From positions 12,649,001 to 12,713,000 of the forward strand of contig NC_071336.1 in NCBI RefSeq assembly GCF_027744825.2: 64,000 nucleotides of DNA, in the 5' to 3' direction. Positions 38,643 through 50,703 of this stretch are shown piece by piece (positions within the stretch are counted from its first letter, which is position 1; every line of letters begins with the position of its first letter). The notes beneath the pieces were generated by a model. The model searched no databases and had not been told where the DNA came from. It saw only the letters and a list, made by a program, of their open reading frames with translations. Source of the stretch: Synchiropus splendidus (Eukaryota > Chordata > Actinopteri > Syngnathiformes > Callionymidae). The translations under genes and the position numbers were made by a program.

Positions 38643-40544
38643 CACTCTGAGACCAGAGGATGCCCTAAAATGTTCACCGTACTACACAAAATGATCTTCA
38701 ATGGCGCTTTATTGAGCTTAAATGAAGACTCCTCACAGAAGCCATTGAGTGAAATAGACCTCTGGGACAAGCTCAACTGTAGAAACAGGCAAACATCATT
38801 TCATTGTGCTTGTTGAATTGGTTTCAGAGCATTGCAAACAGAAGCAGCCTTGGTTTGCTGCTCTCCATCAGTAATTCTGCAGTAATAGATGGCAGACAAA
38901 GGAAAATCTTCTAAAGTTGTTCGGCCATTTGCTCCTTCAAACAAATAAAAAATGTGGGCCAGCGTTACTGCAGTAATTCTAAAAGGAATAGCTTTATTTG
39001 GAAACAGAGCAGATGAACTTGTGCGGGACAATCTTTTAAAGCTTCCGGCTCTTAGAACTCCTATATCGGATATGTATTAAATGACTTTCTTCAATCGTTC
39101 TCCTTGGTCAGCTAGTTCTTTCTTTGTTGGAGACATAATGTGTGAGCTGGTAAATCAGTCAGTTGAGGTCCTGTGACATCACGTGTGAGAACATAAGATC
39201 AATTTTCTGCTCAAGGAGAGGCAAATGTGAGCCATTCAATTTGTCAACTCCTCGGTCCTTTCTCTTGCAGGCCACACACTTAAAAGAAATTGTAGCGCTC
39301 AGCTTCGAAATCTATTAACTTCCCATTGATCGGCAACAGATGGACTGGGACAAATTATATTGAGTCACTCATGCAATTCGGTCTTCAGCCGCAGCAGGTC
39401 GTCTTTGTCACTGTCAGTCATTGTAAATCAGGTTCCAGCATTGGACTTCACAGTACGTTTGATGAATCTTCGAGGCCCACATCACATCGGAATGATCGTC
39501 GCGCATGCGCACACTCTGGCTTGACCCATGGATCACAGGCACCAGTTGTGCGATCTGGACACAGCAGAGATTTGGAGAGCAGTGGCGGTGCAACACTTAA
39601 CATACTGGGCCCCAGTTGAATAAACTGCCTAAACAAATCTAACTCATTTTAAAGACTGTATTGCTTTTGATGTTCTTGCTCTGTCTCAATACATCTTTGT
39701 AAGAAACATATTTACATTTACAGGGATTACGCCAGGAAAAAATAATGAACAGAACACAGCCAATAAAATACCAATAGAGATAGAATGAATCAGACAGGCA
39801 AGTTTTGAGATTTAATGAGTGACTCTCTCACCAAACAGCAGCGGTCCATCTCTTCATTTGACCGCCGGAACGTGGAACTTAAGTTCTGCAAGCAAAAGAC
39901 TTAAGTTATGATTGTGTTTTTTTGGGATCTTTCCGTGATAAGCACACAGATGTGCCACACTAGTTAACGTGTAGCCCTGCATTTTTAAGAGATATTTGAA
40001 ATTGAGGTCTGTTTTTTGGTTTTACTCCGATCTTTTACTGCTCCAATATTTTGTCCCATGGTTACACTTTTGTCTTCTCACTCAACTCACTCACTTTTCA
40101 TGCAAATGAAAACTGTTTACCCTTCATGCCTATGCTAGTTCTTCTTACAAATTACAATTACAAATAACTTTTTTAAAGAGTTAGTGTATTACAGAAGTAA
40201 ACGAGTGGATTATTTCCTGTACAACCGCATGAGATGAAGTGAACATTTAGGGGATGATGCTATACTTGATTTGCCAATATAGCGATACAAGCAAGTTGCA
40301 TTTTAGTGGACCCAAATTACGGAATAATGGCAGTAATGTGCAGATATACACACATACGTGACTGTGGAGCTCATATTTGATAATCATTATGGCTAACTTT
40401 GCTCTGGATATGAAATGTTGAATCCACAGAGCTGTGTTTGTGTTCATGATCAGCCCACATGATAAACGCAGGGTCACCCCTGCAACAGGAAGCGCCAGTT
40501 GGTAACACAATGTTTACAGACAAACATGCATCTTAGGGTGCGCC
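38643..40544. other. Unassigned non-coding stretch
   Basis: No gene recognised. A GCGCATGCGC palindrome, the NRF1-type motif, lies at 39501-39510. Frames of 60-97 codons overlap on both strands there and have no motif. The A/T-rich block around 38900-39050 has no repeat signature. Confidence 0.45.
39501..39510. promoter_or_regulatory. NRF1-type palindrome
   Basis: GCGCATGCGC matches the NRF1 consensus exactly. Such sites mark CpG-rich promoters in vertebrates, but no gene start is recognised nearby, so the functional reading is weak. Confidence 0.25.
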
Positions 40545-41275
40545 ACACAGACACACACAGTCCCGTATTTCTGTCCTTGTTCAGACTTTTGGAGGATTCT
40601 CTGTTGAGTTTCATGCTTTCTCTAGCCTCTCACCCTAAACCTAACCATCCAAAACAAATGGCTAACACTAACCAGCACTTAAACCGTAAACTTAAAGCTT
40701 TTTACTATATCCTACTTATTTTGAAGTCCCCACAAAAGCTGCCCACAAGTAAGGATAAACTATGATCGCGTGCGGACACACACACACTCACATGTTGGAC
40801 ACTCATCAACATAATGCTTTCCCGAGCCTCTTACCCTAAACTAAACCATCCAAAACAAATGGCATGAAGCAGTACTCCTAACCTGGGACCCCTTTTCCTT
40901 CCGCCTGAATCCATATTTTCTACTTCATTTTTATATTGTTGAGAAAAAAATCTTACTCTGGTTTGATGGTTGGTTGTGAAAAACTCAGTAAATTGCCTTG
41001 TTATTGGCCTTAAGATTTCAAACTGGCTCACTGTAAAATGTGCGAGACAAGGCTATGCTCTAACAACTGTGCCGCTACAAAGTCATATGCAAATCAGCTA
41101 TTAATTTTTTCGATGGGTGCGCTTTTTTTTGGCTTCAACACCAGACCTGTCGGTGCACAGACCTGCTCTGAAGCAAACTTAAACCTAATTATAATAACAT
41201 TTATTTATTTATTTATTTATTTGTGAAGTTTTAATCCTCAAACTAGGTTTGAAGAAGTGAGAAATGGGACAAAAA
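40545..41275. repeat. GTGGGGACC / CCCTAAACC repeat, second cluster, split by an insertion
   Basis: One unit covers about 40570-40770 (AGCCTCTCACCCTAAACC, ACCATCCAAAACAAATGGC, then CCCACAAGTAAGGATAAAC). A second begins near 40805 (ATGCTTTCCCGAGCCTCTTA) and is interrupted after CCAAAACAAATGGC. It resumes near 41169 with CTGAAGCAAACTTAAACC and runs on through an ATTT microsatellite (about 41201-41221) to CTCAAACTAGG. Confidence 0.75.
40872..41168 (-). mobile_element. Candidate SINE-like insertion, 297 bp, with 7-bp target duplication
   Basis: TGAAGCA occurs at 40865-40871 and again at 41169-41175, flanking sequence that interrupts a repeat unit. On the minus strand, near 41085-41025, TAGCGGCACAGTTGTTAGAG resembles a tRNA A box. 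About 40 bp further on, AGTTTGAAATC resembles a degenerate B box. However, about 85 bp precede this part, so the tRNA-like segment is not at the very start as in a typical SINE. The insertion is well supported; the SINE class is a guess. Confidence 0.45.
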
Positions 41276-41335
41276 TATCCTCACTCTGTTGGTTAAAACA
41301 CACATGGGTCCTTGTACGGATAGGAGCACAAGAAG

Positions 41336-41387
41336 ACACACACACACGTTTACGCACGCACACACACACACACGCACACAAACACGT
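41336..41387. repeat. CA microsatellite, imperfect
   Basis: CA repeats broken by GT and CG units, directly visible. Microsatellites of this kind accompany the GTGGGGACC repeat units throughout the window. Confidence 0.9.
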
Positions 41388-41799
41388 GCACAGTGTTCTT
41401 TCCTGACACTAATTGACACTTTGTGTCCATCACAGTATCATTGTAGGTCATGAGAAAACAAAGTCTTTGATGTGACCTTTGCCCTCTGACCTAATGGTGG
41501 ATTCTACCACTACAAAATATAGAGGTTTCTTAATTAGAGGTCAGCATGGTATATCACAGGGTCACAGCCCAAATTAGTGAACACTCAAGAAGCAGTAATC
41601 TTTCAGTACATCAACATCTTCGCGACATGCAACATGTCAGTGGAGTCCCAGCACGTGTCCAGTATTTTTTCAACTGTGTTATACTTTCAGACACTATTTG
41701 GGGTGAGAGGCAGAGAACGGCCAGGTTACTGGTTACTGAAGACATGGTTTGCATCAGTTACATGAGCACGTTTTAATTGGTTTTCATCCTCCCGCAGAC
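41388..41799. other. Unassigned non-coding stretch
   Basis: Two overlapping plus frames (76 and 62 codons) without motifs. Nothing else recognised. Confidence 0.45.
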
Positions 41800-42028
41800 G
41801 CACCATAACCCTTCCCCCAGCCTCTCACCCTTAAACGAACCATCCTAAACAAATGGCTGAAGACCAAACTGAAACCCAGTGATAATGACCCAGTTATTTT
41901 GATGTCTTCATCCTCAAACTGAGGCTTGGATTTGTGTTGTCCAGCCAAATGGTCCCTCACAAGGATTGTGTTTTGTCAGGAATTGGTGCCCACAAGTGAG
42001 GATCAACACACACACACACACATACACA
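41800..42028. repeat. GTGGGGACC / CCCTAAACC repeat, third cluster, with CA microsatellite
   Basis: One unit with CCCAGCCTCTCACCCTTAAA, ACCATCCTAAACAAATGGC, then TTTTGATGTCTTCATCCTCA and CCCACAAGTGAGGATC. It ends in an uninterrupted CA run at about 42006-42022. Confidence 0.78.
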
Positions 42029-45000
42029 TCGTGACATTTTGCTTCACTCTTATCTCTGCAGCCAATCAAAGAAAGCTATATTCTGCAAAAGGCCACCTGT
42101 GAGCATTTCAGCCAAGATAACAAAAACAACATTCTCTGTGAGTTACATAGATGGCCATGGCTGCGACGCCCACCCTGTTCTCCTCTGACCTTAATATGTT
42201 GTTGCCTCTTTCTACTGGAGTGACCCTGCTTATGACAGAAATGTCAGATATGGAGGATTCTGAGTCATGCAGGGAAGCAAACATCCTTTTTTTCAGGTTT
42301 ACCACCACATAAAGTCGCGCTTTCCCGTTATCATGTGTCTTGTACATTTGTTATGAATGGACCTAGTGGCCTTACCTGGCAGGACTCAGCTTTTTCATTC
42401 GATTTGGCAACGCTGCTATTGGGCATGAATCCCACCACAATAAGGAGTATTTTGGAGTGATGTCTTGAAACAAACCTTGAATACAGTTCAGAGTAATGAG
42501 AACAAGACATTGAACAACAGACATCTCCTTTATCTCATTGCTTGTACCTTTGCTGTGAGGTCAGGCTGCGTGAGGCGAAGATAGTGGTTAACCTCAGTCT
42601 ATTACCTGAGTGCCTGGGTATCACAGTGCAGACTGCTTCACTGTTTCCTCAGTCTATGTTAAAACATACTCCAGATGGATCCACAATCACTCAAAGGCGT
42701 GTTTTTTCTGTGTTCCAGACCACATGAGGTCCAGGAGATCAACGCTCCATGCCAAGCTAAGACAGTTATGCTGTAGTCCTGTTCAAATGTATGTTGGTTG
42801 TATTACTATTAACTACATTACATCAATTCTGTACTGTACTTTAAACACTACTATCTGTGCCATCTGCTGCTTCAAAGACATGAAAGGTTTTTGCTAAGAT
42901 CACAGCAGTTTGGTCCATATTCATGACCGGCACCTCATCAATAAGTCTCTTTAAAATCCAGTGAATTCATGTGTGGAGAAGGGTAGCAGCCAAGGAGCGC
43001 TGCCTTTTCTGTAGCACACATGGAAGGGGTCAAATCTATGTGCTTAGAGGAACCTTTAGAACACTAGGGTGCTCATTCATCAACCAGGCATGTGCACATA
43101 TATCAGCATATTGAGAACCATTCCTCGCCATGGTATTGATCCACTTGTACTTGTGCTTAGGAAGGCGCTTAAATTTCCGCACAGCTCTGACCATCTGACA
43201 CACAAAATCTAGTGGCAAAACGCTGAAACCACAATTGACAGTTAACATAGAACCACCAGATAATTGTCATATTTAATACATTCAATAAAAATGTCTGAAT
43301 ATATGTTGAGGAAACAACACAGCCCAGCTTTTTATTTTGCCTGCCGCATGACAAGATGATGGCAGAACTTGCTGTAAGCGGGTGTCTGTGGCATAATGCC
43401 ACATTGTTGTAAGTCCCTGATAATGCTAGTAATACACGAGTGAAAGGGTGTTGCTTGTCCTCCTCCAGTTGCAGATACCTCGTGTCTGTGGGCTGCAACG
43501 TGTTTGGCGCGGAGTTTGATGACAAACCTTTCTTTTTAACATCTCAGAGGGCGATCTTTCCTCCCACCCAACATAATATACAACACTTGTTCCATTCACC
43601 TACGCAGTTATTGTTCCAAACTTCATGGTTTGCTTCAACTACTCCTTATCGTTACACGATGATTTTGACACACATAGGGGTTGTCTTAAAGGGGCTGTTG
43701 CGACCATATATGGTAAATCGGAGGTTTGCCTGAATTCTAAAGACCCTATCCGCGCACGAACATGTTGCTTCCAAAGAGGTGGGATAGAATGTCTGCATAC
43801 CCCCTTGCAAGCTCCACCGATCACCCAGGAAAGACTTGAAGGGAAGGGTGACAACGGTGGACGTGTTTGTGACACTGAAAATGAAGCAGCGATGGCTGGT
43901 GCAAAAATCAACCAAAGAGGAGACTCTAACTACGACTGAGCCAATCCTCAAGTCTACCATGTATTTATTTATTCTCAAATCACCTTGTTGTTTACATTTC
44001 TTTTACATCTTAAATCCAACTGAGTGACTGTCAGAAAACATAACTCTCCTTTAGGGGGTGCAACGTTCAGTAACCGGTGGTTTGATTCCGCTCCGCTAAG
44101 CAGACATCCAAACACTGTCGCCCCGTCGCAATAAAATAAAATGAGAAGTGATTTTTTTCTTTTTTAAAGGCAATGACACATTTAAGTGGGAACTGTAAAG
44201 GAAAAAGGACAGCACCGCTGCATGTTAATTTGAGCTTGATAGCTGTGGGAGTAAGCTGGCGATCTGAATCTGCATCTCTTATGCAGATAATAGTGAGCTG
44301 AAATCCTCAGTGGGATCCAACGTAAAGCAAAGAGAAGATCACAGACCACCCGCAGTTATGTGGTGAAACGTGCTTGATCCCATTTTAGATCTTTCTGTGG
44401 ATATTAAACCTCCATATGAGGACAGAAACAAATGTTTCCATAAGCTATTTGTTCATAATGTATAGAGCACAACACAGTTTTGCCATCTGAAATGAATCCC
44501 ACAAATGTGAAAATGCCGAAATTTAGGATTTGTTGAAAATATGTGAAGAAACAATGTTTTCGAGGAGCAGTGCCCATGCAGAGGAGTTCTAGTTCCAAGC
44601 TACGGCCCGCAACACTACCTGTATCCAGTACTATGAAGGAAAAACTATGCATACCATGATAATGTCACTCAAAATGGCAGGAGAATATGAACCACTGGTT
44701 GTCAAAAGCATCATCATTCCCTTGGATTACGACACCTGAGGACATGTTCAGTGAAGCTGATGCACTTTTCAGAGTCAGTACCTCAGGTATGGGTGTGTGT
44801 GAGTTAGGGAGCTCCGTGGTGACTGAAGTTTGAGCAGAGATAAGTTTTTACCGTGAAGTCACAGAATTTAATGAGCTGCAGAGTGTATCAAACATGGGAG
44901 GCTGTTTGACTTTGAGAGACTGGAGGCAGACCACACGGCACTAAATATCTCCAACTGGGAGGAAGAAATGAATGTAAATCTCCCGGACAGCTTCTGAACT

Positions 45001-46984
45001 TCTTGGCAGGAGCTCACGCAAACCGCTACTGAGGCGACAAGTTACTCCAGTTGGCTTCTGATGTATGGGCTACAACAGAATTCAGCGTTAAAGGACCTCA
45101 AACACAGAGCAAGAACATGGCCCATCGAGTTCTTTCCGTCTCCATATTGGGAGTTTGTGAAGTGAAAACATCAGGCCTTTTTAAATCATTCAAATGGCAG
45201 GAGAGGCATGTGAAAAGAGAGCAAGCTGTTTGACTATAAAAGTTGTGATTCCTTTATAAAAAAAAAACTGAACATATTTGCGCTTCATCCCATCCAAGAT
45301 TGCTTCTCAGCGGAGGATGAAAACGTTTTCAATCAAATATTGGGCCTTCGTTGGGCTATAAAGTGCCCAGTGTAATCTCCTATACCTGCTGTATTGAATG
45401 GTTTTCTGGTAAACACCAAACCTGAATGGCTCAACAAACAACAAAGGCTCTCACTAAAGTTTCTGTCTGTCACCTCAGCGTGACTCAGCGTCTTGGTCCC
45501 AAGTATCAAGTTGGTGGGTCTCGGCGGGATGAGTCATAAACCCGCAATGTCATTTAGTCCTCACCCTGATCTGGAGTCTTCGCACGGCACCAGTGAAGGA
45601 TCAGGAGTGAAAGCTTTCAATTATCTCTGCCAGCCCGCCATATGGGCGCGCTTTCATAATGACTCCCGCTGCTTCTTTAACCGTTGAATTCTCTGTGGAG
45701 GACAAACGCAAGATCACTGCAGAGGCGTTTATAGTTGAACAAGGTCTCATTATATTGTTTAACTCCTCTTTTGTGTCAGTGACTGACATGAAGCTGTCAT
45801 TCACAATGACGGCGCAGAGATAAATATGTAAGCTATTTCAAAAATGCAACAAAATCTCAACATTACACCTTTCTTTTGCAGCGTGCGAATGAAGTGCTGA
45901 ATCAGTGTGGTACTGAAGACCAGTATGCAAGGGTTGTGCCAGAGACATTAGTGAGGCGTGAGGAGCGACGGGGGCTTCAAGGTGAGAGTAGGATTATGTC
46001 TGGGATCGGGTTTTAACCCATTCCTGTTTGCAGTTGTTACGGACAGAATGACACAACAGGTAAAAGTGGAGAGAGTTAGGCATGAAAGTCAGAAGAGGCA
46101 ATAGTCTGAAATGGCTCCTCGCTACCTGTCAACTGCACATATTCTTCTTCTACTTTAAACTTTAAGCGGAAAAACTAGAGCGCTCACAGTGACACCCTTT
46201 TTTATGAGGGTGAATCATTCATACTGTGGTTTTCTCTCCACTCCATGTGAATTTGGGACAGTATTATACAATTGGGCTAAGCCGCTTAAGCGTAGCTATT
46301 GCCTCAGTCGGGCTGCTCTCCGCATGTGACCATAGTCACTGTTTGAACACGGAAAGAGGGAAGACAAGGAACACTGAAGAATGTTGGAAATGCTGGTGCC
46401 TAACATAAGAAAGGGAGGATGATAAGAACATGATGAGGGTAGTTGGGGGAGACACAAAGAATTCAAAAAAAAAAAACTCAGCAAACAGCCAGATTCTCAA
46501 CATTCTATTTTGATGCTCAGTAAATGACACCCATCTGTCAAGACTTCAACGAGACACCTCCATAAAAATCTCACAAACAACAACGACCAGCTGTCATGTT
46601 TTCATTTTCCCCAAAATACAAGTGCTTTAAGGTACTTACTCCTCTCAGTCTGGAGACAGGTTTCTACCAGGAATGACATATCAGCCATTTCACTGAGTGA
46701 TGCAGGACAACAGCATGGGCAACAACCACAGATGAACCAGCAATGGTTAGTAGTCACTGTCAATAAGCATTAGGGATTCTTGGTGCCCACAAATCAGCCA
46801 GCGAGGAGGTTCAAAGCTTGCAGCTTCAAAGCTTCAAGAAAAGTCCACCTTGATATTGAAAAACAGGATTTGGATATCTGGATATTTGTATCACCTCAAT
46901 TGGGAATCGCAATACTAATATAAATCTTTTAGTGAAACCGGATTGTGATGAAGTGACAAAATGAAGACCCACATGAGAGGCGGC
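42029..46984. other. Unassigned non-coding stretch, about 5 kb
   Basis: No gene recognised. Frames of 90-118 codons overlap heavily on both strands at 43169-43978 and carry no motifs. A B-box-like GGTTTGATTCC at 44079-44089 has no A box at a suitable distance. The blocks near 44200-44330 and 45490-45700 are repeat-free and could be conserved non-coding DNA; this is untested. Confidence 0.45.
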
Positions 46985-47182
46985 CAGTGATGGGCTGGTT
47001 GAGGCTTCACGAAACAATGTTCTCATTTTCAGAGCACAATAGGTGGTGTTCTTGGTTTAAAAAGGACGTGTGGTTCCAATGGAATGGTTGTTGTAATCCA
47101 TATATTTTAGAGCAGAGAGTGACATCTAGTGTGCTTTAAAAAAAGAGGACAGTGTTTCATGAAGCCTCAAAACCCATCACTA
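46985..47182. mobile_element. Short TIR element, family A, copy 4 (most complete)
   Basis: The left end is AGTGATGGGCTGGTTGAGGC and the right end, in reverse complement, is TAGTGATGGGTTTTGAGGCT. The interior carries CAGAGCACAATAGGTGGTGT near the left and AGAGCAGAGAGTGACATCTA near the right. These two blocks are themselves roughly inverted, so the whole element is close to palindromic. Length is about 198 bp. The flanks (GAGGCGGC / ACAGCGGC) share 5 of 8 bases, a possible decayed 8-bp target duplication. Confidence 0.8.
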
Positions 47183-48268
47183 CAGCGGCTTCAAGGGTGG
47201 AGCATGTCAAAGATTCCCATCAGCGAATACCAAAGGCTGTGGAACATGTTGATATTGACAATAATATAGGCAGTGTTGGCTCTGACTTTATTTGATGATT
47301 GAGCCCCAAGTGAAATGTATTCAATGACTAAGTAAAGTAGAAGAATTAACTTTTTTTTTTAAGATTTTATAATCTATTCTTGTCACATTTAGTTGTCCGT
47401 CCAGCCGATTCATCGTGACTGTTCAGTGTACTTTCCTCACCACTTGCTAAACCAGTTGCCTTCAAACTTCCCTGAGAGTCTTTCCAAGTTGAGGAACACT
47501 CATAGCAGGTCAGATGGGTTTGGATTTGAAACCAGCCAACTGACCAAGGAATGTAGGACAGTGAAATCAGCTGTGACCTCTTGAATCTCACAAATTCAAA
47601 TACCTGAAGTGTCCAGTGACCAAACAGATATGCCTTGACACTCTCACTGAGCTCTGCCTGGCTCAGAAGGCTCTGGCCTTTTTCACACTCAGACGCCTCT
47701 GGAATTTTTGCCACATGAGTGTTCAACATTCATATTGCGGAGGATTTTTAATTTACATCAATATTTTGATATTTTCGTTATGTTTTCATGTTTTGCATTT
47801 TTGAAATTTTACTCCTTTTTGTTGACATCTTTCTTTTATCCACCTTAAAAAATATATATGTGGAACTTTTGTGCTGCGTCTACTTTCAAAAATGTCTGCC
47901 ACTTATTGAATATATCATGTCTATTTTAATCAATTACGGTTTTGTAAGATGACTGAGTCCAAAAGGAGAGACATAAGATCTCTTTGGCTTTCATCAGAAA
48001 AATGTAAAAGGAAGCATGAACCTCCGTCCAGCTGTGTCACGGCACCTTTACATGAATCTTACAATAAATCTTTAATTGATAGGTTCATAGCAGCTTGAGG
48101 CTTGATATATCAAAGTGTGTGACTTTGGCGACAGCTTACGACTGTTCAAATATGTCATGCGGATAATTAAACAGGAGCTCCTGCAGTGAGCTACAACCCA
48201 CCAGAGACATTGTTGAAGCCGGCCCTGTCACTTCATGTCTCTGTTCAACATTCTTTCATCCGTTAGAC
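47183..48268. other. Unassigned non-coding stretch
   Basis: The 120-codon minus frame at 47367-47729 has no motif and overlaps plus frames. Nothing recognised. Confidence 0.45.
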
Positions 48269-48571
48269 CAGTGGTCCCCAGACCCCAGGCCGGGGACTGC
48301 TACCGGTACCAAAACGAGTAGGAAACAGCCGTCTTTGGAAAGTGTCTTTGTGAAGAGACACGACATCCATGAAGAAGAACATTTTTAACGGACAACAGGA
48401 GTCGTACTTGAAATATGGCTTTATCGTGGTCGGTGATTCCCAGGTGCCAAGCCCACAAACATGCAGAGGCCTTATCTGACAGTTCAATGTGGCAACTTCA
48501 TACCCCACGGGCCGCGTTCAAATGGTCGAGCGTAGATCAGTCCGCGGTGATATAAAGGTTGGGGACCACTG
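48269..48571. mobile_element. hAT-superfamily MITE with 8-bp target duplication
   Basis: The left end is CAGTGGTCCCCAGACCCC and the right end, in reverse complement, is CAGTGGTCCCCAACCTTTAT. The flanks CGTTAGAC (48261-48268) and CATTAGAC (48572-48579) match at 7 of 8 bases, the duplication length typical of hAT. At 303 bp it has no transposase and is non-autonomous. An 81-codon minus frame within it is not conserved coding. Confidence 0.88.
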
Positions 48572-48752
48572 CATTAGACAATGAAACGCGACGTATTACA
48601 ATAGGACGGTGAAGAAGGTGAGACCATGACAGTGTCACAGAAAAGGTGGTCGGAAAGTGAGATTTGAGTTTTAAATGACCAACAGCATAACTGGATCTTA
48701 CTCTGGCCTTCAAAAGCATTTTGAACTCTTGAGCCCTCGGAAAAGTTCTGAG

Positions 48753-48854
48753 CTTGTTGCCTTGATTCTCACTCCACTCAACTTTCATACATTTTATTTG
48801 CATATTTGCTGAAACTGTTTGACCTTCCTTGGAGTTGTTGCAGTCGCTTCAGTC
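48753..48854. repeat. 102-bp direct duplication, first copy
   Basis: This block matches 50460-50561 with no gaps and few mismatches. It is marked by TTCATACATTTTATTTGCAT and GCTGAAACTGTTTGACC. Outside the block the two loci do not match. Confidence 0.85.
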
Positions 48855-49149
48855 AGGGTGATTTCGCTGACCACAAAATGCAGTCAATACTTCAAATAAA
48901 TGTGGCAAAGCCCGTCTGGTATTTAAACATGTCATTTGCTCTAAATATCAACAACGCCACCCTGGACTTCCAAGGGAAAATTCAATCATAAAAAGAGACC
49001 TTCACTGAATAGCAAGTTTTGTCACAACACACTCATAAAATATTAAAACCAGTGAAGCCAAATAGGGCTGACGCTCACAGTTACTTTGAGGTGAGGTGAA
49101 AATAAATGAGCCGAGTGTAGACACAGCAACACTCAACCAACAGGTCAGC

Positions 49150-49266
49150 AGAGGTCAGCGAAGCTTCATGAAACAGGTGCCTTTTTATTTGTTGGTTTTC
49201 ATGGTTGTTCAAATCCAATGAGTATAGAAGGTGCTGTCTCTGAAGGTGAGGACAGTGTTTCATGAA
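49150..49266. mobile_element. Short TIR element, family A, copy 5 (reduced)
   Basis: The left arm GAAGCTTCATGAAACAGGTG and the right arm GAGGACAGTGTTTCATGAA face each other across a shortened interior. The outermost GTGATGGGC portions are missing at both ends. Confidence 0.65.
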
Positions 49267-49599
49267 CTAAGATGGTGTAAAAAGTGCATTCACAATTGTT
49301 TTTTTGTTCTTAATATGGACCACCTGCTAACAGCCCAGCAAACTAAATACTTCATGAGGCAGCGTTCAGTTCAGAAAAATTGAACAAAGCGAAGCATCAC
49401 TTTTCAGATAAATCTCCTCAGATGTGCAGTAATCCCCCTGAACATCAGAGCATGGCGATAGTCTGGGGTGTTCTGAGCCCAGCTAATATCTTGTGACCCT
49501 GAATGACATTTTCACACCCCTTTTGTTTCAGATTAAAGAGGGTAATTACTGTAAACCTTCAGGAGCATGTACGCTGTTCTTATGTATTTGTGGAGATAA
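49267..49599. other. Unassigned non-coding stretch
   Basis: Nothing recognised between the family A copy and the gene-like segment. Confidence 0.45.
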
Positions 49600-50251
49600 G
49601 AAACAAAACTGTTGATTCAGCGCTGGATTCCGTCAGGTGTTGGTGTGCCACTCTTTCTGCTCACACTTCTCTTGAATCTTGAAGAGAGACGGACAAGGCA
49701 GAATCTGAATCTGGCCTCCTTCATGTCCAGCCTTGTCAGCATCACTGAGTGGAAGTGCCTCTCAGTGTGGCGTTGCCTTCACTTCCCTCAGTGTTGAGTT
49801 GTGTTTGACAGCAGCCTGGATTCTGTTCCCCCAAATTCAGCATCAAGAGCATCCTTGAATCTTTTGCAGCTCTGCCGAAGTGTGTGATGATATTTCTGGA
49901 AAGAGATGACTCAGCCATTTTGGCCTCCAACACTGAGCTTCTCCTGCCAACAGCAGCAAGTTTCCAAAACGTTTTGCTGACCTTTGTGAGAGGTCACCCA
50001 GCTGATTACCATCATCATGGTCTTCCTCTTGAAACTCTATTGGATGAAGAGGGTCACACTTCTTGTGTCTGTGGAATTGTCACTGTATAACGCTGTCTAT
50101 TTTTAATGAGGCACTCCTCACAAATTTCCCGAAATTGCTCCTGTCAGCGGTGAGTGACCTTTTGAAGAGGTCGGTCAGATGCCAGACTCAGCTGGATGAT
50201 TCCTCTGAGGTCTTCTTCATGAAGCAGGCTGTGACCCCCTTCATCTTCTGA
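49600..50251 (+). pseudogene. Gene-like segment broken across three frames
   Basis: I do not recognise the protein. Three successive plus-strand stretches look protein-like but lie in three different frames. The first (49612-49797) includes ASFMSSLVSITEWKCLSVW and RCLHFPQC. The second (about 49810-50090) includes SIKSILESFAALPKCVMIFL and LLLPTAASFQNVLLTFVRG. The third (50063-50251) includes FPKLLLSAVSDLLKRS and SSEVFFMKQAV. The composition is leucine-rich and helix-like, as in helical-repeat proteins, but that is a guess. No splice sites of good quality separate the pieces, so frameshifts in an intron-less copy are more likely than exons. It sits between the two halves of a 102-bp direct duplication. 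Confidence 0.35.
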
Positions 50252-50459
50252 GAGCACACACACATCAACAGTCTCCTAGACTAGTTCATCCTGGTCCTTC
50301 ACCAGAAGTGTCTCAGGTCTCATCTTTTCATGTCAATGTTTTCTGTACATATTTCCATCCATGTCATCCACTGTTGTGAACTGGTGAATACGTTGGATGA
50401 AAAACTTGTTTGTTTTTTTTCACGCACTTCAAGGGCTTCATTTTAAAAGGCCAGTTGCC
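50252..50459. other. Unassigned short spacer
   Basis: Follows the gene-like segment. A T-rich tract near 50410-50421 is the only visible feature; there is no clear poly-A tail on the plus strand. Confidence 0.4.
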
Positions 50460-50561
50460 TTGTTGCCCTGATTCTCACTCCACTTAACTTTCATACATTT
50501 TATTTGCATATTTGCTGAAACTGTTTGACCTTTCTCAGAGTTGTTGCAGTCGATTCAGTCG
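50460..50561. repeat. 102-bp direct duplication, second copy
   Basis: Direct-orientation partner of 48753-48854, about 1.7 kb away. Differences are a handful of substitutions, such as CCTTCCTTGG versus CCTTTCTCAG. Confidence 0.85.
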
Positions 50562-50703
50562 AATTCAAATAACCAGCTCATTGCACATGAACATCCAATC
50601 TGCACGGCAATGTCTGAAAACTCCATCACTCATCTGATCCCCTGTAACCTGTTCTTATTCTCAACCATCACAAAGACGGAATCAGTCTCAGTATCTATAC
50701 TTT

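Noticed and set aside
43169..43978. Stacked frames of 90-118 codons on both strands
   Set aside because: They overlap one another in almost every frame, which fits a stop-poor stretch and not a gene.
44079..44089. GGTTTGATTCC, a B-box-like motif for RNA polymerase III
   Set aside because: No A box at a suitable distance and no cloverleaf-like pairing nearby.
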